Of a stretch of 9,113 nt of DNA, positions 1 through 6,130 are shown in pieces. The stretch lies in the NCBI GenBank assembly GCA_902495945.1, contig CABUZD010000069.1:1-9113 (forward strand). Reading direction: 5' to 3'. Below the pieces are notes generated by a model. That model had not been told where the DNA came from. It saw only the letters and a list, made by a program, of their open reading frames with translations, and did not search any database. The stretch's first letter is position 1, and each line of letters starts with the position of its first letter. This stretch comes from an uncultured Collinsella sp. (GTDB lineage Bacteria > Actinomycetota > Coriobacteriia > Coriobacteriales > Coriobacteriaceae). The position numbers were made by a program, and so were the translations under genes.

Positions 1-1
1 A

Positions 2-718
2 GTGGATGCGAGCGCCTTTGCTCGTGCCATCCATTTCAACATGGACGCCGAGGATCTGAGTTCGCTCATGATGAGTTATGCCAAGGCATCGCAGCTTACC
101 TATGACAACAACCTGACCACACTGGGTTATGCGGACGAGGCGGACCCCATCTCAGTCAAGATTTTCCCGCGCGACTTTGAGGCCAAGGAGCGCGTACTCG
201 ATCACATCGATGCGTACAACAAGCAGGTCAAAGCCGCTGGCCACGATGATCGGGCAATTTCGTACACCGACTACATGGGCATCATCATGGGTTCGGTGAC
301 CGACATTGTGAACACCATCAGCTTGGTGCTCATCGCATTCGTGAGTATCAGCCTGGTGGTGAGCTCCATCATGATCGGCATCATCACCTATATCAGCGTG
401 CTGGAGCGCAAAAAGGAGATTGGCATCCTGCGCGCGATCGGCGCGTCAAAGCGCAACGTGGCCAACGTGTTTAACGCCGAGACCTTTATCGAGGGCCTCA
501 TCGCCGGCGTCTTTGCTGTTGTCGTCGTGGTGGCCGTGAGCTTCCCGGTCAATGCTTGGGCGCTTGCGGTCAAACAGGTCCCCAACCTAATGAGTCTGCC
601 CGTGCAGGATGCGCTGGTGCTCATTGCAATTTCTGTGTTGCTGACGGTCGTTGCCGGCCTGCTGCCGGCCCGCAGCGCATCCAAAAAGGACCCCGTGGAA
701 GCCCTGCGCTCCGAATAA
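2..718 (+). CDS. ABC transporter permease, FtsX/MacB type, C-terminal part (5' truncated by window)
   Basis: The frame is open from the first bases, so the 238 visible residues are the tail of a larger protein. Residues 1-95 are soluble and probably belong to an extracytoplasmic domain. Three hydrophobic segments follow at about 104-131, 163-188 and 203-222. After the first comes the cytoplasmic coupling segment ERKKEIGILRAIGASKRNV (135-153), and the protein ends with ARSASKKDPVEALRSE. Both are hallmarks of the FtsX-like permease domain found in MacB, LolC/E and antimicrobial-peptide exporters. Such proteins are mechanotransmission permeases driven by a partner or fused ATPase, and they often act in peptide, lipoprotein or drug efflux. 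The substrate cannot be told from this part. In Coriobacteria similar C-termini can belong to large fused ATPase-permease proteins, so the upstream sequence may encode the ATPase. The GTG at position 2 is not taken as the start because no N-terminal membrane helix is present. Confidence 0.9.
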   Translation: MDASAFARAIHFNMDAEDLSSLMMSYAKASQLTYDNNLTTLGYADEADPISVKIFPRDFEAKERVLDHIDAYNKQVKAAGHDDRAISYTDYMGIIMGSVTDIVNTISLVLIAFVSISLVVSSIMIGIITYISVLERKKEIGILRAIGASKRNVANVFNAETFIEGLIAGVFAVVVVVAVSFPVNAWALAVKQVPNLMSLPVQDALVLIAISVLLTVVAGLLPARSASKKDPVEALRSE

Positions 719-719
719 T

Positions 720-746
720 GTGACAAAAGGGCGGTTCCTTTGTCAC
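720..746. repeat. Intergenic hairpin (GTGACAAA...TTTGTCAC), possible REP-like remnant or weak terminator
   Basis: An inverted repeat starts two bases after the permease stop codon. The left arm is 720-730 (gtgacaaaagg) and the right arm is 737-746 (cctttgtcac), pairing 10 bp with one bulged A and a 6-base loop. No T-run follows, so it is not a textbook terminator, but it is placed to end or stabilise the permease transcript. The right half, cggttcctttgtcac, resembles dispersed intergenic repeats that I recall from Coriobacteria; the link to a repeat family is inference. Confidence 0.5.
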
Positions 747-771
747 GTTCGTTGATATGAGAGAAGAGTAG

Positions 772-1725
772 ATGATTCTTTCGCTTGCCCCCATGGAGGG
801 GATTACCGGGCATGTGTTCCGTCGCGTGCATGCGGAGTGCTTCGGTGCGCTCGATTGCTATTACACGCCTTTTTTGCCGCCGCCGCGGGTTGGCAACCGT
901 TTTGGTGGCAAGGCGTTTAAGGAGATCGATCCTGCCAACAACCAGGGGCTCAATGTGGTGCCTCAACTGATGTCCAAGAACGCGGACGAGTTTGTGTGGG
1001 CGGCACAGGTGCTCGCCGACATGGGCTATCGCGAGGTCAATCTCAACTTGGGTTGCCCCTCGGGGACGGTTGTCGCCAAGGGCAAGGGCTCGGGCTTTTT
1101 GCGCCACTTGGACGAGCTCGAAGTGTTCTTGAGCGATGTGTGCGGGCGGTCGCCGTTGCCGGTGTCGGTAAAGACCAGGCTGGGGCTGGAGGGCGACGAC
1201 GAATACGAGCGCGTGCTCGATCTGTATTGCCGTATGCCGCTGGCAGAGCTGATTGTGCACCCGCGCGTGCAAAAGGACCGCTATACGGGCTCGCCGCGCA
1301 AGGAGTTTTATGGCGAGACGCTGGAGCGTGCGCCGTTTCCGGTCGCCTACAACGGCGACATTTTTGATCTTGAGGATATGGATGCGCTGGTGGAGGCCTA
1401 TCCCGGCACACGCCATGTGATGCTGGGGCGCGGCCTGCTCGCGAACCCCGCTCTGGCTCGTATGGTCAACGGCGGTCCTGCTGCCACAGCAGCCGAGCTG
1501 CAGCGTTTCCACGACACGCTGTTCGCGGCCTATGCAGAAGAGATTGGCGGCAATGCGGTCTTTCGCATGAAGGAGTGGTGGTTCTACGCCAGGTGCGCTT
1601 TTGCCGACCCCGCTACCGTTCACAAGCTCGTACGTAAGACCAAAAAGGTCGACGAATACCGTGCCGCCGTCGATCGCGTCTTTCGCGAGCAGCCACTTGC
1701 ACCCATAGCCCGCTTCCACGGCTAG
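772..1725 (+). CDS. tRNA-dihydrouridine synthase (Dus family)
   Basis: The product is a 317-residue FMN- and NADPH-dependent flavoenzyme that reduces specific uridines in tRNA D-loops to dihydrouridine; the length is typical. The N-terminal LAPMEGITG (5-13) is the FMN-binding start of the TIM barrel. VPQLMSK (63-69) is the second flavin strand. NLNLGCPSG (90-98) holds the catalytic Cys95 that protonates the uracil ring. KTRLG (134-138), HPR (163-165) and NGDI (194-197) supply flavin and phosphate contacts, and MLGRGLLANP (217-226) closes the phosphate site. The C-terminal helical part (about 240-317) would grip tRNA. ATG 772 follows a purine-rich AGAGAAGAG stretch and the N-terminus matches the family start. 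The 53-base gap and hairpin separate it from the permease, and no functional link is evident. The target position and the DusA/B/C subtype cannot be assigned safely. Confidence 0.93.
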   Translation: MILSLAPMEGITGHVFRRVHAECFGALDCYYTPFLPPPRVGNRFGGKAFKEIDPANNQGLNVVPQLMSKNADEFVWAAQVLADMGYREVNLNLGCPSGTVVAKGKGSGFLRHLDELEVFLSDVCGRSPLPVSVKTRLGLEGDDEYERVLDLYCRMPLAELIVHPRVQKDRYTGSPRKEFYGETLERAPFPVAYNGDIFDLEDMDALVEAYPGTRHVMLGRGLLANPALARMVNGGPAATAAELQRFHDTLFAAYAEEIGGNAVFRMKEWWFYARCAFADPATVHKLVRKTKKVDEYRAAVDRVFREQPLAPIARFHG

Positions 1726-1732
1726 TTGGTCG

Positions 1733-1776
1733 TTGGGGACGTTCTTTAACGACTAGTCATTTAAGAACGTCCCCAA
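1733..1776. repeat. 44-bp near-perfect palindrome, REP-like, between convergent genes
   Basis: All 44 bases share one symmetry axis (1754/1755). The outer arms ttggggacgttctt (1733-1746) and aagaacgtccccaa (1763-1776) pair perfectly over 14 bp. The centre gactagtc (1751-1758) is itself an 8-bp palindrome. Only pairs 1747/1762 and 1750/1759 fail, giving 20 of 22 pairs. It lies between the dus stop (1725) and the glutaredoxin stop (1790), both reading toward it, so it could act as a shared two-way terminator, though no long T-run follows. The GGGGACGTTC/GAACGTCCCC termini fit a dispersed REP family of the type moved by RAYT (TnpA_REP) enzymes; no such gene is in the window, so this is inference. 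Confidence 0.7.
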
Positions 1777-1789
1777 TGGCTGTGTTGCA

Positions 1790-2035
1790 CTAGAGCAGGT
1801 TCTCCCGTGCCCACGCGATGATGTCGCCCGACTCGTAAAGCGGCTCTCCGTCAATGAACAGGCAGGGAACCTGGCGTTTTCCGCCGACGGCGATAAGTGT
1901 CTGTTCGGCATCGGAATCGGTCGAGATATTGCGTTCGGGAATGGTCACGCCGTTATCGGCCAAAAAGCGCTTGACCTTTATGCAGTACGGGCAGCCGGTC
2001 ATAACGTACAGAGCGAGCTCGTGATCAGTAGCCAT
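1790..2035 (-). CDS. Glutaredoxin-like thiol-disulfide oxidoreductase
   Basis: With the start chosen here the protein has 81 residues, the normal size of a small glutaredoxin. It opens with a beta strand (LALYVMTGCPYC) that runs into the dithiol active site C15-P-Y-C18. The cis-proline loop is QVPCLF (Pro57), and YESGDIIAW (67-75) matches the glutathione-contacting GG/SGD-type segment. A cysteine (Cys58) directly after the cis-proline is somewhat unusual. Members reduce protein disulfides or mixed disulfides in the cytoplasm using glutathione or thioredoxin reductase. ATG 2035 is preceded by TGGAGAC in reading direction. The frame also reaches a GTG at 2083, which has no ribosome-binding site and would add 16 untypical residues. 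It lies 51 bases after the TipAS-type regulator on the same strand and is probably cotranscribed with it. It could also be a NrdH- or Grx-type reductant for another partner; the substrate is unknown. Confidence 0.88.
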   Translation of the reverse strand: MATDHELALYVMTGCPYCIKVKRFLADNGVTIPERNISTDSDAEQTLIAVGGKRQVPCLFIDGEPLYESGDIIAWARENLL

Positions 2036-2086
2036 AGGTCTCCAATCGGTTGCGGTTTCGATTGAGATACCCAAAGCCGCCACGGT

Positions 2087-2914
2087 CTATGCGCGCGCCA
2101 ACGACGACTCGATCGCCTGGACCAGAAACGCCGTGGCTCCGGTGCCGCAGGGCTTGTCGTAGTAGTCAACAAAGCGCTGGTCGGCAAGATAACCGTGGGC
2201 GAGACCCAGGTACGCTTCATTCTGGGGTTCGCGTCCCCAGTTGAGAGCAATCCAGCGACGATGCATCGCGACAAGCTTGCGAGCCTCGCTTCCGTCCGCA
2301 TCGCCGTCGCCCATGGCAATCGAAAGTTGGCCCAGAACAGCGCGTTCAAGTTCCTTCATGTCGTTCCATGTCTCGGGGTCCATGTCCAGCAGCGCTTCAT
2401 TTGCTGCATCGATAGCCTCATCGCCATAGCGTGCCCGCGCTTCGGCGCCGTAGCACTTCTCGTTTTCCTGCACGGTGCGCCAGCGCTCCAGTTGCGGCAG
2501 GACGGCGCCCATGAGCGAGACGGCTTCGTCGAGCGACATGCCGGTGTTTTGCGCCAGCCGCGGGGCGCAATCCTCGATCATCGCCTCCATGGTGGTGTCG
2601 TAGGTGTACTTACCGTGGTTGTAGCACCACTTGCAGTAATGGTCGGTCGTGGCGCCCGTGGCATCGGTGCCGCAGTCGTCGGGCGTGAGTATCATGCCGC
2701 AGCTCTGGCAATAATGCTCGGGCATTTCGAGCAGGTGGGACAACGGCTCTCCGGTTACGGCGGCAATGAGCTTCATCATGTCGATGCCCGGGGTGACCTC
2801 GTCGCGCTCCCAACGGCTGACGGCTTGGCGCGTGACAAAGAGTTTGGCGGCGAGCTGTTCCTGGGTAAGGTGATGGGCGCGACGAACGGCGATGAGCTTT
2901 TCTGCAAAGGCCAT
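2087..2914 (-). CDS. XRE-family regulator with zinc ribbon and TipAS-like ligand-binding domain
   Basis: This 275-residue protein has three parts. Residues 3-62 form an XRE/HTH_3 DNA-binding domain (LTQEQLAAKLFVTRQAVSRWE at 16-36, recognition helix near 28-36). Residues 67-106 form a zinc ribbon of the PF12674 kind, with C69-x2-C72 and C94-x2-C97 and the flanks HYCQSCGM and HYCKWCYNHGKY. Residues about 150-272 match the TipAS antibiotic-recognition fold: a helical ARARYGDEAI segment, HRRWIALNW (218-226) and YLGLAHGYLADQRFVDYYD (235-253). TipAS domains usually sit behind MerR-type DNA-binding domains and bind thiopeptides or similar ligands; here the DNA-binding part is XRE-type. The ligand is unknown. 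From memory of TipAL, the covalent-binding cysteine aligns with Gly237 here, while Cys256 is nearby. ATG 2914 has a perfect AAAGGAG site (2920-2926). It is divergent from trmO and upstream of the glutaredoxin gene, its likely target. Confidence 0.88.
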   Translation of the reverse strand: MAFAEKLIAVRRAHHLTQEQLAAKLFVTRQAVSRWERDEVTPGIDMMKLIAAVTGEPLSHLLEMPEHYCQSCGMILTPDDCGTDATGATTDHYCKWCYNHGKYTYDTTMEAMIEDCAPRLAQNTGMSLDEAVSLMGAVLPQLERWRTVQENEKCYGAEARARYGDEAIDAANEALLDMDPETWNDMKELERAVLGQLSIAMGDGDADGSEARKLVAMHRRWIALNWGREPQNEAYLGLAHGYLADQRFVDYYDKPCGTGATAFLVQAIESSLARA

Positions 2915-2974
2915 AGCGGCTCCTTTCTGCTAGGTTGATGGCTTAAGCATACGCGGCAGCAGGTGCCCTTCCAA

Positions 2975-2989
2975 GCAACCGTTGGTTGC
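2975..2989. promoter_or_regulatory. Candidate operator: inverted repeat gcaacc-gtt-ggttgc
   Basis: A perfect 6-bp inverted repeat with a 3-base spacer lies 61 bases upstream of the XRE-TipAS start, in the 141-base divergent region shared with trmO. Read toward the regulator it overlaps a possible -35 (TTGCTT, 2978-2973), although the distance to the -10-like TATGCT (2951-2946) is a long 21 bases. XRE regulators commonly bind such dyads near their own promoter, so autoregulation is a fair guess. A second 10-bp palindrome, ttgcgcgcaa, lies at 3013-3022. Short palindromes occur by chance in such DNA. Confidence 0.3.
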
Positions 2990-3042
2990 ACGACGGGGAC
3001 CGCGGCGAAGAATTGCGCGCAACGCCCCACACCTCCATGCCG

Positions 3043-3055
3043 TACAATGACCGGC
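3043..3055 (+). promoter_or_regulatory. Candidate -10 element (TACAAT) for leaderless trmO mRNA
   Basis: TACAAT at 3043-3048 matches the -10 consensus in five of six positions and ends 7 bases before the trmO ATG at 3056. Transcription from it would begin at about the A of that ATG. No Shine-Dalgarno-like sequence precedes the ATG. This is the arrangement of leaderless genes in Actinobacteria. No convincing -35 is seen at normal spacing. Confidence 0.5.
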
Positions 3056-3793
3056 ATGGAACCTATCGCACACATACATACCGACCTGCCGCAGAAGTTC
3101 GGCATTCCACGCAACAGCTTTTTGGCGCCTCATCTGCAGGGGCGCATCGTCTTTGAACCGGAATTTGCCTCCAACGCAGCGGTTGAGGGTCTGGACTCCT
3201 TCTCTCACCTGTGGCTGCTGTGGCGCTTCGAAAACGGAACGCCCGGCGGCACGGCTAAGGACATAGCTGCCGATGCCAAAACGCAGGACAGGTCCGGTAC
3301 CAACGCAAAATGGTCGAAGACCGTGCGTCCGCCGCGCCTGGGTGGAGCCGAGCGCGTGGGCGTGTTTGCCACGCGCAGTCCGTTTCGCCCTAATTCCATT
3401 GGGCTTACCTGCGTCAAGCTCGATCGCGTCGAGCTCACCGACAATGGTCCCATCATCCATGTGCTGGGGGCCGATCTGCGCGACGGCACGCCCATCTACG
3501 ATATCAAGCCCTACATTCCGTTTGCGGACTGCCACCCGGATGCGACCGGCGGCTGGATTGATGATGCTCCGTGGCAAGAGCTCAACGTCGAGTTCCCACG
3601 AGCGCTGCAAGATATGGTCCCGCCCGCAAAGCTCCCCGGCTTGGTCGAGGTCCTTCGCCAAGATCCGCGCCGCGCGGGCAGCAAGCACGAGCCAAACCGC
3701 GTTTACCACTTGGCTTACGCCGGGCTCGACATATCGTTTACGGTCGACGGAGCCAGGTTGACGGTAACCGCCATCAACGACGCGCGGGACTAA
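3056..3793 (+). CDS. trmO: tRNA (N6-threonylcarbamoyladenosine(37)-N6)-methyltransferase TrmO
   Basis: The product (245 residues from this start; the E. coli protein is about 235) belongs to the TsaA/YaeB family. It methylates N6 of t6A at position 37 of certain tRNAs using S-adenosylmethionine. The N-terminal strand IAHIHTDLPQKFGIPRN (4-20), LDSFSHLWLLWRF (46-58), RPPRLGGAERVGVFATRSPFRPN (91-113) and DGTPIYDIKPYIPFAD (143-158) are the family core, forming the small beta-barrel SAM site. RQDPRRAG (201-208) leads the C-terminal tRNA-contacting part. Residues 67-90 form an insertion I do not recall from the E. coli protein. ATG 3056 fits the family N-terminus; the frame extends upstream to GTG 2963 but that extension is low-complexity and untypical. 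ATG 3047 would add three residues. Regulation may be leaderless. It is divergent from the XRE-TipAS gene and 108 bases upstream of the lyase gene. Confidence 0.92.
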   Translation: MEPIAHIHTDLPQKFGIPRNSFLAPHLQGRIVFEPEFASNAAVEGLDSFSHLWLLWRFENGTPGGTAKDIAADAKTQDRSGTNAKWSKTVRPPRLGGAERVGVFATRSPFRPNSIGLTCVKLDRVELTDNGPIIHVLGADLRDGTPIYDIKPYIPFADCHPDATGGWIDDAPWQELNVEFPRALQDMVPPAKLPGLVEVLRQDPRRAGSKHEPNRVYHLAYAGLDISFTVDGARLTVTAINDARD

Positions 3794-3853
3794 CCATCCG
3801 TCCGTATCCGTCAAAAACAACGCCAAACCCCATGCCAAAACCGCCCACGCTGG

Positions 3854-3881
3854 TGGACAATAACGCCTATCGAAATAGTCT
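3854..3881 (+). promoter_or_regulatory. Weak candidate promoter for the MalY/PatB-type gene
   Basis: A TGGACA hexamer (3854-3859) and TAGTCT (3876-3881) are 16 bases apart, in the 108-base gap between trmO and the lyase gene. Matches are 5/6 and 3/6 to consensus, so this is only a suggestion. No terminator hairpin was found in the gap, so read-through from trmO is also possible. Confidence 0.25.
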
Positions 3882-3901
3882 ACTTTGCACGGGAGCTCAG
3901 C

Positions 3902-5116
3902 ATGAAATACGACTTTAGCTCGCTTATCGACCGCCACGGCATGGACTCCATCGCCGTTGATTCTTGGGGTGAGATCCCCGGCATGGCTCCAAACGCACCC
4001 GACGAGGGCTTCGATCGCATTCCCATGTGGGTGGCGGACATGAACTTCGCCACGGTGCCCACGGTCCAGGAACACATCATTCAGCGTGCCCAGCACCCCA
4101 TGTTTGGCTATTTCAATCCGCGCTCCGAGTATTTCGACCGCATCATCGAATGGCAGAGTCGCCGCAATGGCGTCGAGGGTCTGCGCCCTGAACATATCGG
4201 TTACGAAAACGGCGTGCTGGGCGGTGTCGTGTCGACGCTGCGCGCGTATGTCCAGCCGGGCGATGCGGTGCTGGTCCACAGCCCCACCTACATCGGCTTT
4301 ACCAAGTCCATTGAGGCCGCGGGCTATCGTATTGTCCATAGCCCGCTTAAGCTCGATGATCAGGGCGTGTGGCGCATGGACTTTGAGGACATGGAGCGCA
4401 AGCTCGCTCAAAACCACATCCATGCCGCGGTGTTCTGCTCGCCGCACAATCCCTGCGGCCGCGTATGGGAGCGTGACGAGATCGAGCGCGCCATGGACAT
4501 CTATCGTCAGCACGATTGCGTGGTGATCTCGGACGAGATTTGGTCCGATATCATCCTGCCGGGCCACAAGCATATCCCGACGCAGTCGGTGAGCGAGGAT
4601 GCCCGCATGCGCACGGTTGCCCTCTACGCGCCCAGCAAGACGTTCAACCTGGCGGGCCTGGTCGGCAGCTACCACATCATCTATAACGAGACGCTGCGCG
4701 ACCGCGTGTGCGCCGTGTCCAACAAGACCCACTACAACGAGATGAATGTCCTCTCCATGCATGCGCTTATCGGTGCCTACCAGCCGCAGGGCTATGAGTG
4801 GGTGGACGAGCTCAATCAGGTGCTTGCCGGCAATATCGAGTACTTCTGCAATTACGTGGACGAGCATTTTGAGGGCGTGTCCTATTCGCGTCCGCAGGGC
4901 ACGTACATGGTGTTTCTGGACTGCACCGAGTGGTGCCGCGAGCATGGCCGCGATATTCAGTGGCTGCTCGACGAGGGGGCGCGCGTGGGCGTGGGGTATC
5001 AGGACGGCCGCCCGTTCCACGGGCCCTGCCACATTCGCGTGAATCTGGCGCTGCCGCTTTCGCGCGTAAGGGAGGCGTGCGACCGCCTGGACCACTACGT
5101 TTTTAATGCACGGTAA
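3902..5116 (+). CDS. MalY/PatB family PLP-dependent aminotransferase-fold C-S lyase (cystathionine beta-lyase-like)
   Basis: The protein has 404 residues, close to the usual 390-400 of this family (fold-type I PLP enzymes, class I/II aminotransferase-like). Members cleave the C-S bond of cystathionine, cysteine or related thioethers, giving pyruvate, ammonia and a thiol, and act in the cytoplasm. The N-terminal RIPMWVADMNFATVP (39-53) is a MalY/PatB signature. Other landmarks are HSPTY (126-130), the PLP-ring contact SPHNPCGRVW (180-189, Asn183), SDEIWSDI (210-217, Asp211 to the pyridine nitrogen), APSKTFNLAGL (243-253, Schiff-base Lys246) and HIRVNLALP (377-385, substrate carboxylate Arg379). 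ATG 3902 follows GGGAG at 3891-3895 with good spacing. Neighbours give no pathway link, although a MalY-type product can also be a regulatory protein, as E. coli MalY modulates MalT. A hairpin directly after the stop suggests transcription ends here. Confidence 0.92.
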   Translation: MKYDFSSLIDRHGMDSIAVDSWGEIPGMAPNAPDEGFDRIPMWVADMNFATVPTVQEHIIQRAQHPMFGYFNPRSEYFDRIIEWQSRRNGVEGLRPEHIGYENGVLGGVVSTLRAYVQPGDAVLVHSPTYIGFTKSIEAAGYRIVHSPLKLDDQGVWRMDFEDMERKLAQNHIHAAVFCSPHNPCGRVWERDEIERAMDIYRQHDCVVISDEIWSDIILPGHKHIPTQSVSEDARMRTVALYAPSKTFNLAGLVGSYHIIYNETLRDRVCAVSNKTHYNEMNVLSMHALIGAYQPQGYEWVDELNQVLAGNIEYFCNYVDEHFEGVSYSRPQGTYMVFLDCTEWCREHGRDIQWLLDEGARVGVGYQDGRPFHGPCHIRVNLALPLSRVREACDRLDHYVFNAR

Positions 5117-5127
5117 GTGAGCACTGC

Positions 5128-5167
5128 ATGCGGGGCCTTCTGCCAAGTCGGCTGGAAGGCCCCGCAT
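5128..5167 (+). terminator. Hairpin terminator after the C-S lyase gene
   Basis: Perfect 13-bp arms, atgcggggccttc (5128-5140) and gaaggccccgcat (5155-5167), enclose a 14-base loop that can itself pair gcc with ggc. It begins 12 bases after the lyase stop codon. No U-run follows (ggtaaaac), so it may be a weak or factor-assisted terminator or a 3'-end stabiliser. Confidence 0.65.
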
Positions 5168-5209
5168 GGTAAAACGTCTGTAACCATTGGGCACTCGTGT
5201 GGTTTTGTT

Positions 5210-5218
5210 TGCTATTAT
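5210..5218 (+). promoter_or_regulatory. Extended -10 promoter (TGCTATTAT) for the lipoprotein-kinase operon
   Basis: The T-rich stretch 5203-5228 stands out from the G+C-rich surroundings. It contains TG-C-TATTAT, an extended -10 with five of six matches in the hexamer (5213-5218), 43 bases before the lipoprotein ATG. A TTGGGC at 5187-5192 is 20 bases upstream, too far for a good -35, which an extended -10 can tolerate. It follows the preceding gene's hairpin, as expected for a new transcription unit. Confidence 0.5.
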
Positions 5219-5260
5219 TTTCTACCATTTCAGTCTGTAAACATGATCGTCTGGAGCTCG

Positions 5261-6130
5261 ATGAAAAGACCCCGTCGCTCGGTTGCCATATCGTTGTTTG
5301 TTGCGCTTGCGGTAGCGTGCGCCTTTGTCGTAGCGATAGCTGGCTGCTCCGGGTCGAATGACGGAGCCTCGACGTCTGCATTAGAAGGTCTGGACGCCTC
5401 ACAAGCCAAAGACGACAACCTTAAGACGCTCAACGTCGGCAGCGACCTCTATCCACCGTTTGTGTATACCGATGAGTACGGCGATATCGTTGGCCTGGAT
5501 GTCGAGATATTGACCGAGGCTTTGGCCCGCATTGGTTACAAGCCAAAGTACCAGCTGATCGATTGGGAAAAGAAGAAAGAGCTGCTGGCGAGCGGCGAGC
5601 TCGATTGCGTCATGGGCAGCTTTAGCATGACGGGTCGCGAAAACGAGTATCGTTGGGCCGGCCCGTACCTTGCGAGCCGCCAGGTGGTCGCGGTCGATCC
5701 CCAGAGCGATATCTACACGCTTGCCGATCTTGAGGATAAGGTCGTGGCGGTCCAGTCCACCACCAAGCCCGAGGACATTTTGCTCAATCATACAAATGAA
5801 AACGTTCCGCAGATCAAAGAGCTCTACTGCTTTTCGGACCGCTCATACCTGAACCCGGCGCTCGTCGAAGGTCTGGTCGACGCCATCGCCGCGCATGAGT
5901 CCTCGCTGCTCACCTACGAAAAAGACTATGGTGTGACGTATCGCATTTTGGATGAGCCGCTGCTAGAGGTTGGTTTGGGCACCGCTTTCGATATCAATGA
6001 TACGCGCGGCATCGACGTTAAACTCACCCGTGCCTACCGGGAAATGCTTGCCGATGGCACCATGGAACGTCTGGTGTCAAAGTACTTTGATGACCCTTCG
6101 CCATTTTTGAATACGGAGGGCTTGTCATGA
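5261..6130 (+). CDS. Family-3 extracellular solute-binding lipoprotein (sensor partner)
   Basis: The chosen ATG gives 289 residues. KRPRR is followed by a hydrophobic stretch (8-27) and the lipobox IAGC with Cys29, so the mature protein is a lipid-anchored surface protein. Residues 57-277 are an SBP_bac_3 (PF00497) domain: LNVGSDLYPPFVYTDEYG (57-74) then GLDVEI (78-83), the lobe-1 start; LIDWEKKKELLASGELDCVMG (99-119) and FSMTGRENEYRWAGPYL (121-137), the usual amino-acid-binding face; then the hinge and second lobe to YFDDPSPF. Such domains bind amino acids or small polar solutes. The open frame reaches back to 5117, but only ATG 5261 places a signal peptide at the N-terminus, with GGAG at 5253-5256. 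No permease or ATPase genes adjoin. Instead its TGA overlaps the ATG of a sensor kinase (ATGA, 6127-6130), so it probably presents ligand to the kinase rather than to an importer. The ligand is unknown. Confidence 0.9.
   Translation: MKRPRRSVAISLFVALAVACAFVVAIAGCSGSNDGASTSALEGLDASQAKDDNLKTLNVGSDLYPPFVYTDEYGDIVGLDVEILTEALARIGYKPKYQLIDWEKKKELLASGELDCVMGSFSMTGRENEYRWAGPYLASRQVVAVDPQSDIYTLADLEDKVVAVQSTTKPEDILLNHTNENVPQIKELYCFSDRSYLNPALVEGLVDAIAAHESSLLTYEKDYGVTYRILDEPLLEVGLGTAFDINDTRGIDVKLTRAYREMLADGTMERLVSKYFDDPSPFLNTEGLS

Noticed and set aside
388..1719. A 443-codon open frame on the minus strand
   Set aside because: It is antisense to the permease end and to dus, with no recognisable motif or ribosome-binding site.
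2195..2938. A 247-codon plus-strand frame opposite the XRE-TipAS gene
   Set aside because: It is the mirror of a gene with clear domains and a perfect ribosome-binding site; its own translation has no family features.
2963..3055. In-frame upstream extension of trmO from GTG 2963
   Set aside because: The extension does not resemble TrmO, has no ribosome-binding site and overlaps the probable -10 element.
2930..5194. A 754-codon open frame on the minus strand
   Set aside because: It runs antisense through trmO and the PLP-lyase gene, shows no domain or membrane pattern, and is explained by G+C-rich codon use of the real genes.
5117..5260. In-frame N-terminal extension of the lipoprotein
   Set aside because: It would bury the signal peptide behind 48 residues and covers the preceding gene's hairpin and the likely promoter.
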